Shown: positions 52,892-62,179, numbered from the stretch's first letter. The stretch: DNA of 64,000 nucleotides from Cypionkella sp. (GCF_030652235.1 NZ_JAUSBA010000016.1:1-64000), one strand, 5' to 3'. A program made the numbers and translations. The notes: generated by a model not told the origin, from the letters alone.

Positions 52892-53836
52892 ATGCCGCTT
52901 CACTTCACGCTTCGTCAGTTGGAATATCTCGTCGCCGTCGGCGACAGCGGCTCGATCGCACTTGCGGCCGAAAAGGTTAACGTCTCCAGCCCCTCGATCT
53001 CGGCCGCGATCTCACAGCTAGAGGCAGAATTCGGCCTCGCCCTGTTTGTGCGCAAACACGCGCATGGCATGTCCCTGACGCAAGGCGGCAAGCAATTCGT
53101 CGCCCAAGCCAAGCAAGTGCTGACCGAGGCCGGCAGGCTGAACGAACTGGCGAACCAAATCACCGGCAAGGTGCGCGGCCCCCTCAGCGTCGGCTGCCTT
53201 GTTACCTTCGCGCAAATGGTTTTACCGCAACTGCGCCACAGTTTCGTGCAGGCCTACCCCGAGGTGGATTTCACCCAAGTCGAACTCAACCAGGTCGAAA
53301 TCTTCGCAGCACTGCGTTCGGCCCATCTCGACATTGCGCTGACCTATGATCTTGATATTCCGTCTGATCTCAGCTTCATCCCGCTGGTCACCCTGCCCCC
53401 GTATGCAGTGATGCCGCCCAGCCATACGCTAGCCAACCGCGATCACGTCACCCCGCGCGATCTGGCGGAATATCCGATGATCCTGCTCGATCTGCCACTG
53501 TCATCGGACTATTTCCTGTCGCATTTCACCGCCAACAATCTGCGCCCCAACATCGTCGAGCGCACCCGCGATATGGGCGTCATGCAGTCAATGGTCGCCA
53601 ATGGCTTTGGCTATTCCATCGCCAATATCCGCCCCCTGACCGACGCTGCCCCCGATGGCCGCCGCCTGCGCTATGTGCCCCTCACAGGTGCCGTACGCCC
53701 GATGAAACTTGGCCTTGCCTTGGCTGAAGGTGCGGGGATTTCGTTAACCGTGCAAGCCTTCATCGACCACGCCCGCGCCGAGATCACACTGGATTCCACG
53801 CCCGGCCTGCATTTGAAAGTGCCGCGCAGCAGCTAA
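52892..53836 (+). CDS. LysR-family transcriptional regulator
   Basis: A 314-residue LysR regulator. The N-terminal winged helix occupies about 4-62 (FTLRQLEYLVAVGDSGSIALAAE then VSSPSISAAISQLE), followed by the periplasmic-binding-like effector domain. ATG 52892 places the helix in the usual position; a start at 52850 is possible. Unlike most LysR genes it lies in the same direction as its probable targets, between DUF1028 and the TMADH-like gene, and may activate the Rieske-TMADH set in response to the amine substrate. Confidence 0.88.
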   Translation: MPLHFTLRQLEYLVAVGDSGSIALAAEKVNVSSPSISAAISQLEAEFGLALFVRKHAHGMSLTQGGKQFVAQAKQVLTEAGRLNELANQITGKVRGPLSVGCLVTFAQMVLPQLRHSFVQAYPEVDFTQVELNQVEIFAALRSAHLDIALTYDLDIPSDLSFIPLVTLPPYAVMPPSHTLANRDHVTPRDLAEYPMILLDLPLSSDYFLSHFTANNLRPNIVERTRDMGVMQSMVANGFGYSIANIRPLTDAAPDGRRLRYVPLTGAVRPMKLGLALAEGAGISLTVQAFIDHARAEITLDSTPGLHLKVPRSS

Positions 53837-53925
53837 GGCGCAACCTAACTTACGCTTCACCTTTGCGTCCTTTACGCTAAAGCCGATCCAGCCAAAGTGC
53901 TGCCACCCACCCGAAAGGCATCCCC

Positions 53926-55989
53926 GTGCGCGATCCTCGCTATGACATTCTGTTTCAGCCGCTGGCCATCGGCCCGCTTGTCGCCAAAAACCGCTTCTAT
54001 CAGGTGCCACATTGCAACGGCGCGGGCTACCGTGACCCCTCCGCGGCGGCCGCGATGCGTGGCATCAAGGCCGAGGGTGGCTGGGGCGTGATTTTCACCG
54101 AACAGACCGAGATGCACCATAGCTCTGAAATCACGCCGTTTATCGAACTGCGGCTGTGGGAAGACCAGGACATTCCCGCCATCGCCAAGATGGCAGCAGC
54201 AATGAAAACCCATGGCGGGCTTGCTGGCATCCAACTCGCCTATTCCGGCATAAACGGCCCGAATTTCTACTCCAAAGAGGTGCCAATGGCGGTGTCGCCC
54301 GGCCCCATTCGCACCTTCACTAATGATCCGGTACAGGCGCGCGGGCTTGATAAAACCGACATCAAGAACCTGCGGCGCTGGTTTGTGAACGCGGCCAAGC
54401 GTAGCCAGATCGCGGGCTTTGATCTGATCTGCCTCTACGGCGCGCATGGCTTTGGAATATTTCAACATTTCCTAAGCCGCGCCACCAATCAGCGCAGCGA
54501 TGAATATGGCGGCAGCTTGGAAAACCGTTCGCGTTTCGCCCGCGAAGTGCTGTCCGATATGCGCGAAGCGGTCGGCGATACCATGGCTTTGACCATGCGG
54601 GTCTCCTTGGATGAACAGATTGGAAAGCTTGGCTTTTCCAACGCCGAGTTGCGCGATTTCATCGCGATGAACGGCGATCTGCCCGACCTGTGGGATCTGG
54701 CCCAAGGCACCTGGGAGGAGTGCTCGGGGCCAAGCCGCTTCAAGGAAGAAGCAGCACAGGAAACCCTTGTCACAGGCATCCGCGAGCTGACCAACCGCCC
54801 TGTGGTCGGCGTCGGTCGTTTCACCAGCCCCGATGTGATGGCGAAAATGATCCGCCAAGGCACGCTTGATTTCATCGGCTGCGCCCGGCCTTCCATTGCC
54901 GATCCGTTCCTGCCGAAAAAGATCGAAGAAGGCCGGATTGAGGATATCCGCGAATGTATCGGCTGCAATATCTGTGTCACGGGCGACATGACGCAAAGCA
55001 TTTCACGCTGCACGCAGAACCCGACCTTCATGGAGGAATGGCGCAAGGGCTGGCACCCGGAAAAGATGAACGCCAAAGGCCCCAGCCAAAACGTGCTGAT
55101 CGTCGGCGCTGGTCCGGCAGGTCTGGAAGCCGCCCGCGCGCTGTCTCTAAGGGGCTATGATGTGGCCTTGGCCGAAGCCACCACGACACTTGGTGGCCGC
55201 GTCGCCAAGGAACGCCTGCTGCCCGGGCTGTCGGCTTGGGGTCGCGTGGCCGATTACCGCGCCTATCAGATCAGCCAGCGCCCGAATGTCGAAACCTATT
55301 TCGACAGCCGCCTCAGCGCCGAAGACATCCTCGGCTTTGGCTTTCAGCATGTAGCCATCGCCACAGGAGCACTCTGGCGCGCCGATGGCGTGGCCCGGAT
55401 GCATGTCGAACCAATCCCGAACCAAGGTCTGCCCGTTTACACTCCGGATGATCTCATGGCAGGGCGTTTGCCGAAAGGCCAAGTCACGGTATTTGATGAC
55501 GATCACTACTATATGGGCGGGGTTTTGGCGGAACTTCTGGCGCAAAACGGCTGCGATGTAACGCTGATCACCCCCTCAGCCTATGTCTCGGATTGGACGC
55601 TGAACACCCTCGAACAAGCTTCGATCCATCGCAAACTGGCAGCGGCTGGCGTCAAGATCGTACTTAACACTGGCGTGGTTTCGCTGAGTGATCAAGGCGT
55701 TACCACCGCCTGCGTCTACACTGGCATCGAAGGCCATATCGACGCGGAATCCGTCGTGATGGTTGCCAGCCGAATCGCCCAAGACCAGCTTTACCGCGAT
55801 CTGCAAACGCGCGCCGCGGATTGGGCCGATGCGGGCATCCTGTCGGTCAAGCTGATCGGCGATGCCTGCGCCCCTGGCCCGATTGCTTGGGCAACCTATG
55901 CCGGCCACCGCTATGCCCGCGAATTGGATATGCCCGATCTCGGTGACGCTTTGCCGTTCCGCCGCGAAGTCACGGCGTTGCAGGACTAA
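53926..55989 (+). CDS. TMADH-family iron-sulfur flavoprotein (N-methylproline demethylase-like)
   Basis: A 687-residue FMN/[4Fe-4S]/nucleotide-binding dehydrogenase of the trimethylamine/dimethylamine dehydrogenase group. The N-terminal FMN barrel (about 1-340) is followed by Cys344-x2-Cys347-x2-Cys350-x11-Cys362 for the cluster. A C-terminal Rossmann part begins NVLIVGAGPAGLEAARAL near residue 388. StcD-type N-methylproline demethylases belong to this family, and pairing with a Rieske oxygenase recalls stachydrine (proline betaine) breakdown. The start is GTG with GAAAGG upstream. Confidence 0.85.
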   Translation: MRDPRYDILFQPLAIGPLVAKNRFYQVPHCNGAGYRDPSAAAAMRGIKAEGGWGVIFTEQTEMHHSSEITPFIELRLWEDQDIPAIAKMAAAMKTHGGLAGIQLAYSGINGPNFYSKEVPMAVSPGPIRTFTNDPVQARGLDKTDIKNLRRWFVNAAKRSQIAGFDLICLYGAHGFGIFQHFLSRATNQRSDEYGGSLENRSRFAREVLSDMREAVGDTMALTMRVSLDEQIGKLGFSNAELRDFIAMNGDLPDLWDLAQGTWEECSGPSRFKEEAAQETLVTGIRELTNRPVVGVGRFTSPDVMAKMIRQGTLDFIGCARPSIADPFLPKKIEEGRIEDIRECIGCNICVTGDMTQSISRCTQNPTFMEEWRKGWHPEKMNAKGPSQNVLIVGAGPAGLEAARALSLRGYDVALAEATTTLGGRVAKERLLPGLSAWGRVADYRAYQISQRPNVETYFDSRLSAEDILGFGFQHVAIATGALWRADGVARMHVEPIPNQGLPVYTPDDLMAGRLPKGQVTVFDDDHYYMGGVLAELLAQNGCDVTLITPSAYVSDWTLNTLEQASIHRKLAAAGVKIVLNTGVVSLSDQGVTTACVYTGIEGHIDAESVVMVASRIAQDQLYRDLQTRAADWADAGILSVKLIGDACAPGPIAWATYAGHRYARELDMPDLGDALPFRREVTALQD

Positions 55990-55998
55990 ACGCAGCGC

Positions 55999-56463
55999 TT
56001 AAGACGCCAAAGGCTCGCTTAGCACTTGGGCAGCCACCGCACCCGAGCGCAGCATATCCGCCAAGGTCAGCGATTCGATCAGCAGCAGGTAAGACCAGAA
56101 AATATCGGCAAACACCTTGCGGATCCGGCAGCTTTCCTCATCCGCGCAATCCTCGCAGCGCTGATAGGCGCGGCGCGACAGGCACGGCAAGGGCGCAATC
56201 GGCCCGTCAATCAGCCGCAGCAGTTCCGAAATCGAAATCTCGGCAGGCGGTTTGATCAACTGATAGCCGCCCGAGCGCCCACGGGTCGAGGCGATGATGC
56301 CCACGTTGCGCACTTCCAAAAGGATATGCTCCAAAAATCGCTTCGGCGTGCCAGAGCGCTTGGCGATCACTTCGATCGTCAAGGCCTCGGGCGCGGGCAT
56401 CGCTGCCGCATCCGCCAACACCAACAGCGCTTTCAACGCATATTTCATCTTTTGTGTAATCAT
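55999..56463 (-). CDS. Rrf2-family regulator with four C-terminal cysteines
   Basis: A 154-residue Rrf2 regulator (IscR/NsrR/RirA group). The winged helix is at about 1-80 (ITQKMKYALKALLVLADAA, then GRSGGYQLIKPP). The effector region has Cys94-x8-Cys103-x2-Cys106-x5-Cys112, consistent with an iron-sulfur cluster sensing iron, NO or redox state. ATG 56463 was taken; a TTG two codons upstream is possible. It is convergent with the TMADH-like gene, which itself needs an iron-sulfur cluster, but no target site was identified. Confidence 0.85.
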   Translation of the reverse strand: MITQKMKYALKALLVLADAAAMPAPEALTIEVIAKRSGTPKRFLEHILLEVRNVGIIASTRGRSGGYQLIKPPAEISISELLRLIDGPIAPLPCLSRRAYQRCEDCADEESCRIRKVFADIFWSYLLLIESLTLADMLRSGAVAAQVLSEPLAS

Positions 56464-56763
56464 CTCCAAGACCTAACTGGCGTGGAAAAAGGAATCAATC
56501 CGCGCGAAGCGGGATTGTAAAAAAACTTGACACCAAAGCCCCTGCGTGACGGTTTCGCAGGGGATTGCCGCCTGAGCCAGCCGCAAGCCAACTATCGCCG
56601 ATGGATCAACAGCTCTGAAACTCCAGAAATCACTGCGAAAACCGCCTTTTTCCGCCGTCAGAATCAATCACGATATATTTGATAGATTAATAATGCTTTC
56701 GCGACTCACAAAAGCTTGATAATGTATCGACACGATCCATCCAAAGCTGCACAGGATGTTCAA
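56464..56763. other. Intergenic region upstream of the Rrf2 and small-protein genes
   Basis: About 300 bp holding the promoters of two divergent genes. CCCCTGCG (56539-56546) and CGCAGGGG (56556-56563) form a perfect 8-bp hairpin. An AT-rich stretch at about 56670-56705 may hold the promoter of the small plus-strand gene. No Rrf2-type operator was recognised. Confidence 0.4.
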
Positions 56764-56922
56764 ATGACTCAGACCATGTCTCAGCGCCCGTCTCGGCGCG
56801 CTACTTATCTTGCTCTGGTTGTGTTTGGTTTGGCCTATATCGGGGTTATGGTGATCATTTTTGCCCCCGAAGGCAGCCTTTCAAGCCGCAACCCGCTGAT
56901 GTCGGCAGAGCAGGCCAAATAA
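56764..56922 (+). CDS. Small single-pass membrane protein, hypothetical
   Basis: A 52-residue protein with a basic start (MTQTMSQRPSRRATYLALVV) and one membrane helix (about 14-36, ending FGLAYIGVMVIIF), then a short Ser/Pro tail. Positive residues before the helix predict the N-terminus inside. AGGA lies before ATG 56764; an extension of up to 16 codons upstream is possible. It is a one-gene unit with its own intrinsic terminator, which supports its being real. Function unknown. Confidence 0.65.
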   Translation: MTQTMSQRPSRRATYLALVVFGLAYIGVMVIIFAPEGSLSSRNPLMSAEQAK

Positions 56923-56938
56923 GCTGATCCATCACGAA

Positions 56939-56964
56939 AGGCAGGCCAACGCGGCCTGCCTTTT
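56939..56964 (+). terminator. Intrinsic terminator of the small membrane-protein gene
   Basis: AGGCAGGCC (56939-56947), loop aacgc, GGCCTGCCT (56953-56961) with TTTT at the end of the arm, 17 bp behind the stop codon. Confidence 0.85.
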
Positions 56965-57060
56965 GCGTTCTGGGCCCGCTTGACGCTCTGGCTAAAACAA
57001 TGACCCCGCTTGAAACTCCGCCGCCGCGATGCAACTCTGCCCCAAACATTGGGGGCGAGT

Positions 57061-57948
57061 ATGGCACAGGCGCGAGTGGGATTTGTTGGGTTGGGGCTGA
57101 TGGGTCAGGGCATGGCGGCGAATATCGTGGCCAAGGGCTATCCGCTGTCGGTCTACGCGCATCGCAACCGTGCCCCGGTTGAGGATTTGGTTGGGCGCGG
57201 GGCTGCTGAGGCAGCATCGCTGGGCGATCTGGCCAGTGGATCTGATGTGATTTTTCTGTGTCTGTCCGGCTCGCCGCAGGTGGAGGAAGTGGTGGCTGCG
57301 TTGAAACCGGGGCTTTCGCGCGGCGCGGTGATTGTGGATTGCTCAACCTCTGATCCGGTGGTGACGGAACGGTTGGCGCGCGAATTGGCCGCCATTGGGG
57401 TTGATTTTGCCGACGCGCCGCTGTCGCGCACGCCGAAAGAGGCTTGGGCAGGGACGCTGGATTGCATGGTAGGGGCCGACGCGAAGGTGTTCGAGCGCGT
57501 CCAACCGATCATCGCGACTTGGGCGGGCAAGATCGTGCATATCGGCGGCGTAGGTGATGGCCATCGCATGAAACTTCTGAACAATTTTATCTCGCTGGGC
57601 TATGCGGCAATCTATGCCGAAGCGATTGCGCTGTCGGAAAAGGTTGGCATCCCGATTGCCAAGTTTGACAGCGTTATTCGCGGCGGGCGGATGGATTGCG
57701 GGTTTTACCAAACCTTCATGGCCTGCGCGTTAGAGGGCAACCGCGAAGCGCACCGCTTTACCATCAGCAATGCCTACAAAGACCTGCGGTATCTGGAGTC
57801 GATGGCGAATGATGCCAAGGTCGTCACCAGCATGTCGTCGGCTGCGAAAAACGCCTTTGCCTATGCGATGGCGAATGGCGGTGATGGCGCAGAGGATTAT
57901 GTGCCGCATCTGGCGGATTTCACCGCCAAGCTGAATGGCGGGTCATAA
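57061..57948 (+). CDS. Beta-hydroxyacid dehydrogenase (3-hydroxyisobutyrate / tartronate-semialdehyde type)
   Basis: A 295-residue NAD(P)-dependent dehydrogenase. The N-terminal Rossmann motif VGFVGLGLMGQGMAANIVAKG is followed by the VDCSTSDP substrate region, DAPLSRTPKEAWAGTLDCMVG, and catalytic Lys in GHRMKLLNNFISLG. The usual second-helix SGG loop is replaced by SRT, so the substrate may not be 3-hydroxyisobutyrate or tartronate semialdehyde. ATG 57061 has GGGGGCGAG upstream. It stands alone with no clear partner. Confidence 0.85.
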   Translation: MAQARVGFVGLGLMGQGMAANIVAKGYPLSVYAHRNRAPVEDLVGRGAAEAASLGDLASGSDVIFLCLSGSPQVEEVVAALKPGLSRGAVIVDCSTSDPVVTERLARELAAIGVDFADAPLSRTPKEAWAGTLDCMVGADAKVFERVQPIIATWAGKIVHIGGVGDGHRMKLLNNFISLGYAAIYAEAIALSEKVGIPIAKFDSVIRGGRMDCGFYQTFMACALEGNREAHRFTISNAYKDLRYLESMANDAKVVTSMSSAAKNAFAYAMANGGDGAEDYVPHLADFTAKLNGGS

Positions 57949-58014
57949 AATCTGAACAGAATGACGTGCGATATTGTGAGCGGTGCCGTTGATGAATTGT
58001 AGTCAAATTGGTTC

Positions 58015-58078
58015 TCCCAGCTGGGATGCATTTGTGGTTTTGGATCACTTTGTTGGGGTTTTCCACAACATGTTGTGG
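58015..58078 (+). repeat. Twin-palindrome element, copy B
   Basis: TCCCAGCTGGGA (58015-58026), then 36 bp, then the 16-bp perfect palindrome CCACAACATGTTGTGG (58063-58078), with centres exactly 50 bp apart, as in copy A at 16391-16454. It lies in the 154-bp gap between two converging genes, so it cannot be an ordinary promoter element of either. TTTTCCACA at 58060-58068 also resembles a DnaA box with one mismatch. Confidence 0.6.
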
Positions 58079-58102
58079 CTAAATCTTGTCGCCCGTTAAA
58101 AA

Positions 58103-59380
58103 TTACTGCGCGGCCATCTCGCGCGGCGCGGTCAAAATCCGCTCGGTCACCGCAGACAATGCCAAGGCAGCCGCGCCATGCGCCCACAAAAGATCGCCCC
58201 AAGCGTGGATCTCAATCGGCGGACGCGGACGCCCGGTGTTGATCACCAAATTGTCCATCTCGGCCAAGGTTTCGGCGGCATAAAGGTAGTCAAACTTCAG
58301 CCGCTCACCGGACAGAATGATCAGCGCCGGATCAAACAAATTGACCACATTCGCCAAGCCCACCGCCAGATACCGCCCGGCACGGCGAAAAATGCTGCGT
58401 GCCGTGGCATCGCCGGCCTGCGCGTGATCATAGAGACTCTCCAGCAGCACCGAAATCGACTGCCCATCACGATGCCCCCAATTCAGCGCCGTGGTCGCCT
58501 CGCGCGCCAAAGCATAGTCAGCGACATAAGCCTCCAAACACCCCCTTTGGCCGCAGCGGCACAAGGCACCATCCAACTGCACCTTGGTATGGCCCAATTC
58601 CATGCCCAAGCGCTGCGATCCGCGATAGATCCGGTGGTTCATCACAAAGCCCATGCCGACGCCGTGCTCAAACGTCACCACCGCGAAATCGGCCAAACTG
58701 CGCCCCGCGCCGAACCACAATTCGGCCAATGCCACCAGATTGGCGTCATTGTCGATGCTGACGGGCAGGCCCAGCCGCGCCTGCGCGGCCTCGGCCAAAG
58801 GCACCGCCCGCTCGGTCAGGGTCGATGACCACAGCACCACCCCCTCGGTCTGATCGACAAAACCCGGCAGGCCAATGCCAACCCCGGCCAGACCTGCGCG
58901 CGCGATCCCGGCCTTCTGGCAGACCCGGTCCAGCAGTGCCTCTATCGCGTTGAGCATGTCTGACAACGGCATCGGGCCCGGCCCGCGCGGCACCACCTCA
59001 TTCGCCAACAGATTGCCCGCGAAATCCACCACCACCGCCGAATGCTCGCGGTCGGACATCTTCATCCCCGCCACCAGATGCGCCCCGGCCCGCACCCCCA
59101 AAGCCACCGCAGGCCGCCCGCGCCCCAGTTCAGGATCACGCGGCGCGCTGACCTCTTCGATCAAGCCAGCCTCGATCAATTCCGAGGTGATCGTGGTCAC
59201 CGAAGCAGGCGAGACGCCAAGATCCTTCGCCACCTGCACCCGCGCAATCAGCCCCGAGGCCCGCACCCGTTCAAACACCTGCTGGCGCAAAGGCCGCATC
59301 GATTCGGACAAGGGCGGAATCAATGGGCCACAGCCCATGCTCGCCATATCCGGCTCTGCTGCACCGCCAAAACCAGCCAT
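58103..59380 (-). CDS. ROK-family transcriptional repressor (XylR/NagC type)
   Basis: A 425-residue ROK protein. The N-terminal winged helix is about residues 28-85 (ARVQVAKDLGVSPASVTTIT), followed by a sugar-kinase-like domain with VSIDNDANLVALAE, LGMELGHTKV and the zinc motif CRCGQRGCLEAY. A GGAG site precedes ATG 59380. It diverges from the xylFHG-type transporter with a 213-bp gap, the classic setting of a local sugar-responsive repressor. The ligand is probably the transported pentose or a similar sugar. Confidence 0.88.
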   Translation of the reverse strand: MAGFGGAAEPDMASMGCGPLIPPLSESMRPLRQQVFERVRASGLIARVQVAKDLGVSPASVTTITSELIEAGLIEEVSAPRDPELGRGRPAVALGVRAGAHLVAGMKMSDREHSAVVVDFAGNLLANEVVPRGPGPMPLSDMLNAIEALLDRVCQKAGIARAGLAGVGIGLPGFVDQTEGVVLWSSTLTERAVPLAEAAQARLGLPVSIDNDANLVALAELWFGAGRSLADFAVVTFEHGVGMGFVMNHRIYRGSQRLGMELGHTKVQLDGALCRCGQRGCLEAYVADYALAREATTALNWGHRDGQSISVLLESLYDHAQAGDATARSIFRRAGRYLAVGLANVVNLFDPALIILSGERLKFDYLYAAETLAEMDNLVINTGRPRPPIEIHAWGDLLWAHGAAALALSAVTERILTAPREMAAQ

Positions 59381-59499
59381 TTATTTGATCTCCGAACAAA
59401 AACAAGGCGAAATTGTTCTCACACGATCTATTATTGCTGCAATGCAGCGCAGATTTGCAAGATATTCCGGCCGTTCCGTTCTCGCGCATCAGTTTTATT

Positions 59500-59528
59500 T
59501 TGACAACTGAATTTATTCGCGGCAATTT
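59500..59528 (+). promoter_or_regulatory. Possible promoter of the xylFHG-type operon
   Basis: TTGACA at 59500-59505, a 17-bp spacer and a weak CAATTT at 59523-59528, about 65 bp before the binding-protein start. The -35 is exact, the -10 poor, as often seen in regulated promoters. Confidence 0.35.
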
Positions 59529-59593
59529 TCCGTCAGTTCTAGCGAATCTGCGGAACAGGTCATACGCTGGCCGAATCCATAGGGAGGATAAAA

Positions 59594-60619
59594 ATGCGTA
59601 AGGTCATTATGCTTGCGGTCATCGCCGCAGCGGGTTTCTCGTCGGCTGCTTTGGCAGAAGGCAAGAAAATTGGCGTGTCTTGGGCGCAGTTCCAAGAAGA
59701 GCGTTGGAAGATCGACGAAGCCGCAATGAAGGCCGCGATCGAAGCCGCTGGCGACGAATATATTTCGGCGGACGCGCAATCGTCGTCGGAAAAACAACTG
59801 TCGGACGTTGACGCGCTGATCGCTCAGGGCGCCAATGTTCTGATCATCAACGCGTGGGACAAAGACGCGATTGGTCCGGCCATCGAGAAAGCCGTGGCCG
59901 AAGGCATCCCGGTTGTAGGCTACGACCGTCTGATCGAAGACGCCCGCGCCTTCTACCTGACCTTCGACAACGTTGGCGTTGGCAAGATCATCGCGGAAGA
60001 AGTCATGAAGGCCAAACCCGATGGCAACTACGCCATCATCAAGGGCGACCCCGGTGATCCGAACGCTGACTTCCTGCGCGCAGGGATGGAGCAGGTCATT
60101 GGTGAGGCTGTGAAAGCCGGCACCATCAAGATCGTCGGCGAAGTCTACACCGATGGTTGGAAGCCGGAGAATGCTCAGAAGAACATGGAGCAGATCCTGA
60201 CCGCCAACAACAACGCCGTGGACGCCGTTCTGGCTGAAAACGACGGTATGGCGGGCGGTGCTTCGGCAGCTTTGTCGGCTCAGGGCATTGTGGTTCCGCT
60301 TGGCGGCCAAGACGGCGATTTGGCGGCAATCAACCGTGTGGCACGTGGCACCCAGACCGTTTCGGTGTGGAAAGACTCGCGTCAACTTGGCAAAGCGGCT
60401 GGCGAAATCGCGGCACAACTGGCAGCAGGCACCGCGATTGACGCGATTGCTGGCGCGACCAAGTTCAGCGATGGCGAAAAAGGCGTTGAAATGAACGCAA
60501 TCCTGCTGACGCCCACCGCGATCACCAAAGACACGCTGAACCTCGCCATCGACGGCGGCCACATCAGCAAAGAAGAAGCCTGCGAAGGCGCTATGGAAGG
60601 CGTTGCTGCCTGCCAATAA
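59594..60619 (+). CDS. xylF: Xylose-type ABC transporter binding protein XylF
   Basis: A 341-residue periplasmic sugar-binding protein. A Sec signal peptide covers about 1-21 (MLAVIAAAGFSSAALA). The mature part reads KKIGVSWAQFQEERWKIDEA, then SSSEKQLSDVDALIAQGANVL, VVGYDRLIEDA and LTFDNVGVG, matching E. coli XylF closely in pattern. A GGGAGGA site precedes the ATG. A strong hairpin follows the gene, separating it from the permease by about 190 bp. Relatives bind D-xylose or glucose, so the sugar is not certain. Confidence 0.9.
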   Translation: MRKVIMLAVIAAAGFSSAALAEGKKIGVSWAQFQEERWKIDEAAMKAAIEAAGDEYISADAQSSSEKQLSDVDALIAQGANVLIINAWDKDAIGPAIEKAVAEGIPVVGYDRLIEDARAFYLTFDNVGVGKIIAEEVMKAKPDGNYAIIKGDPGDPNADFLRAGMEQVIGEAVKAGTIKIVGEVYTDGWKPENAQKNMEQILTANNNAVDAVLAENDGMAGGASAALSAQGIVVPLGGQDGDLAAINRVARGTQTVSVWKDSRQLGKAAGEIAAQLAAGTAIDAIAGATKFSDGEKGVEMNAILLTPTAITKDTLNLAIDGGHISKEEACEGAMEGVAACQ

Positions 60620-60630
60620 TCGGCACAGCA

Positions 60631-60657
60631 GGCAGACCTGCCCCGCGCGGGTCTGCC
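60631..60657 (+). terminator. Intercistronic hairpin behind xylF
   Basis: GGCAGACC (60631-60638) pairs with GGTCTGCC (60650-60657) around an 11-nt loop, no T-run. Probably stabilises xylF mRNA or attenuates transcription into xylH. Confidence 0.6.
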
Positions 60658-60812
60658 AACGCAAGAAACCAATGGTCCGGCGTCAGATTTTGTGCTGACG
60701 TCGGGCTTTTCCCAAGACGCAAGGCATCAGCCTGATCAAAGGCCTGTTCGCATAGGGTCAAAGCCAGATTTGGCAGCCCGCGTCGCCCCCCTCTTACAAG
60801 CCGGACGAGGAT

Positions 60813-62168
60813 ATGACAGACACCCCCACCCACGCCCCTCAGGGCAGCGATGCCAAACTTGGCCCCATCGCGCGTTTTATCCGCGACACCGAACTTGACA
60901 CCAGGATGCTTGGCATGGTCGGCGCGCTGCTGCTGATCTGGTCAGCGTTTCACTTTTATCCGATTATCGCGGGCCTGTTCAGCGGCAACGGCCTGAACAT
61001 GGGCGCGGGCTTGTTCATCACCCCGCGCAACCTGTGGAACCTGTCGGTGCAAACCTCGATGACCGGGATCATGGCGACGGGGATGGTGCTGGTGATCATC
61101 ACCCGCAATATTGATCTCTCGGTCGGCTCGATTGTTGGCGTCACGGGCATGGTGATGGGCATCGTGCAGGTCAACATCCTGCCGCCCATGCTGGGCCTTG
61201 GCAGCCCGGTGATCTGGATCATCACCGCGATCATCGGCATCATTCTGGGGGCAATGATCGGCGCCCTGCACGGCTGGCTGATCGCCTATCGCGCGATCCC
61301 GTCGTTCATCGTCACCTTGGGCGGTATGTTGGTCTGGCGCGGGGCTGCCTTTCTGACCGCAGACGGCAAAACCATCGCGCCGATGGACACCACCTTCGCT
61401 TTGCTTGGCGGCGGTCCAACCGGATCGGTCGGCGCGGTTGGCAGCTGGATCGTAGGCTTGCTTGGCTGCATCGCAGTGCTGTGGATTATGCAAGCGGGCC
61501 GCAAATCCCGCACCAAACACGGCTTCCCGCAGCGCCCGATGTGGGCCGAAACCGTGTTGGCGATCCTCGGTTGCGGCGTGCTGATTGGTGCGGTTCTGGT
61601 GGTTAATGCCTATACTTGGCCGAAGGGCATCGTCGATGCCTATGTCAAGGCCAACCCCGACGTCGTCGTCCCCGAAGGCGGTCTGCAAATCTCGACCGGC
61701 TTTGCGATCCCGGTGCTGATCCTGATCGTCGTCGGCATCCTGATGACCATCCTGATGACCCGCACCCGTTTTGGCCGCTATGTCTTTGCCATCGGTGGCA
61801 ACCCCGAGGCCGCAGCTTTGTCCGGCATCAACACCAAATGGATGACGCTGAAAATCTTCGCGCTGATGGGCCTGCTGTCGGGTCTTGCCGCTGTCGTCGC
61901 CTCTGCCCGCCTGAACGCCGCGACCAACGCGCTTGGAACGCTGGATGAATTGTATGTCATCGCCTCGGCGGTCGTCGGCGGCACGTCGCTTGCGGGCGGT
62001 GTCGGCACCATTTACGGCGCGATCATCGGCGCTTTGGTGATGCAAAGCTTGCAAACCGGCATGGTGCTGATCGGTTATGGCGATGGATCGTACCGGATGA
62101 TCGCCGTTGGCGTGGCGCTGGTGCTGGCCGTCTATCTTGACAACCTTTACCGTCAGAAAACCAAGTGA
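60813..62168 (+). CDS. xylH: Xylose-type ABC transporter permease XylH
   Basis: A 451-residue CUT2 permease, longer than RbsC because of an internal insertion (about 200-280), as in XylH. It has [18 protein letters not shown] near residue 95 and the [19 protein letters not shown] segment near 390. An N-terminal cytoplasmic stretch of about 30 residues precedes the first helix. Only one permease gene is present, so it would work as a homodimer. The gap to xylG is 11 bp. Confidence 0.9.
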   Translation: MTDTPTHAPQGSDAKLGPIARFIRDTELDTRMLGMVGALLLIWSAFHFYPIIAGLFSGNGLNMGAGLFITPRNLWNLSVQTSMTGIMATGMVLVIITRNIDLSVGSIVGVTGMVMGIVQVNILPPMLGLGSPVIWIITAIIGIILGAMIGALHGWLIAYRAIPSFIVTLGGMLVWRGAAFLTADGKTIAPMDTTFALLGGGPTGSVGAVGSWIVGLLGCIAVLWIMQAGRKSRTKHGFPQRPMWAETVLAILGCGVLIGAVLVVNAYTWPKGIVDAYVKANPDVVVPEGGLQISTGFAIPVLILIVVGILMTILMTRTRFGRYVFAIGGNPEAAALSGINTKWMTLKIFALMGLLSGLAAVVASARLNAATNALGTLDELYVIASAVVGGTSLAGGVGTIYGAIIGALVMQSLQTGMVLIGYGDGSYRMIAVGVALVLAVYLDNLYRQKTK

Positions 62169-62179
62169 GGGGTGACACC

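Noticed and set aside
56697-56715. TTGAT-like stretch near 56684-56700 as another FNR box
   Set aside because: Only one half-site fits; the second half is TAATA rather than ATCAA.
16391-58078. Twin palindromes as ends of a 41-kb mobile element
   Set aside because: The two copies are inverted, which could fit terminal repeats, but no transposase or integrase lies between them, the filler is diverged and the enclosed genes look like native loci.
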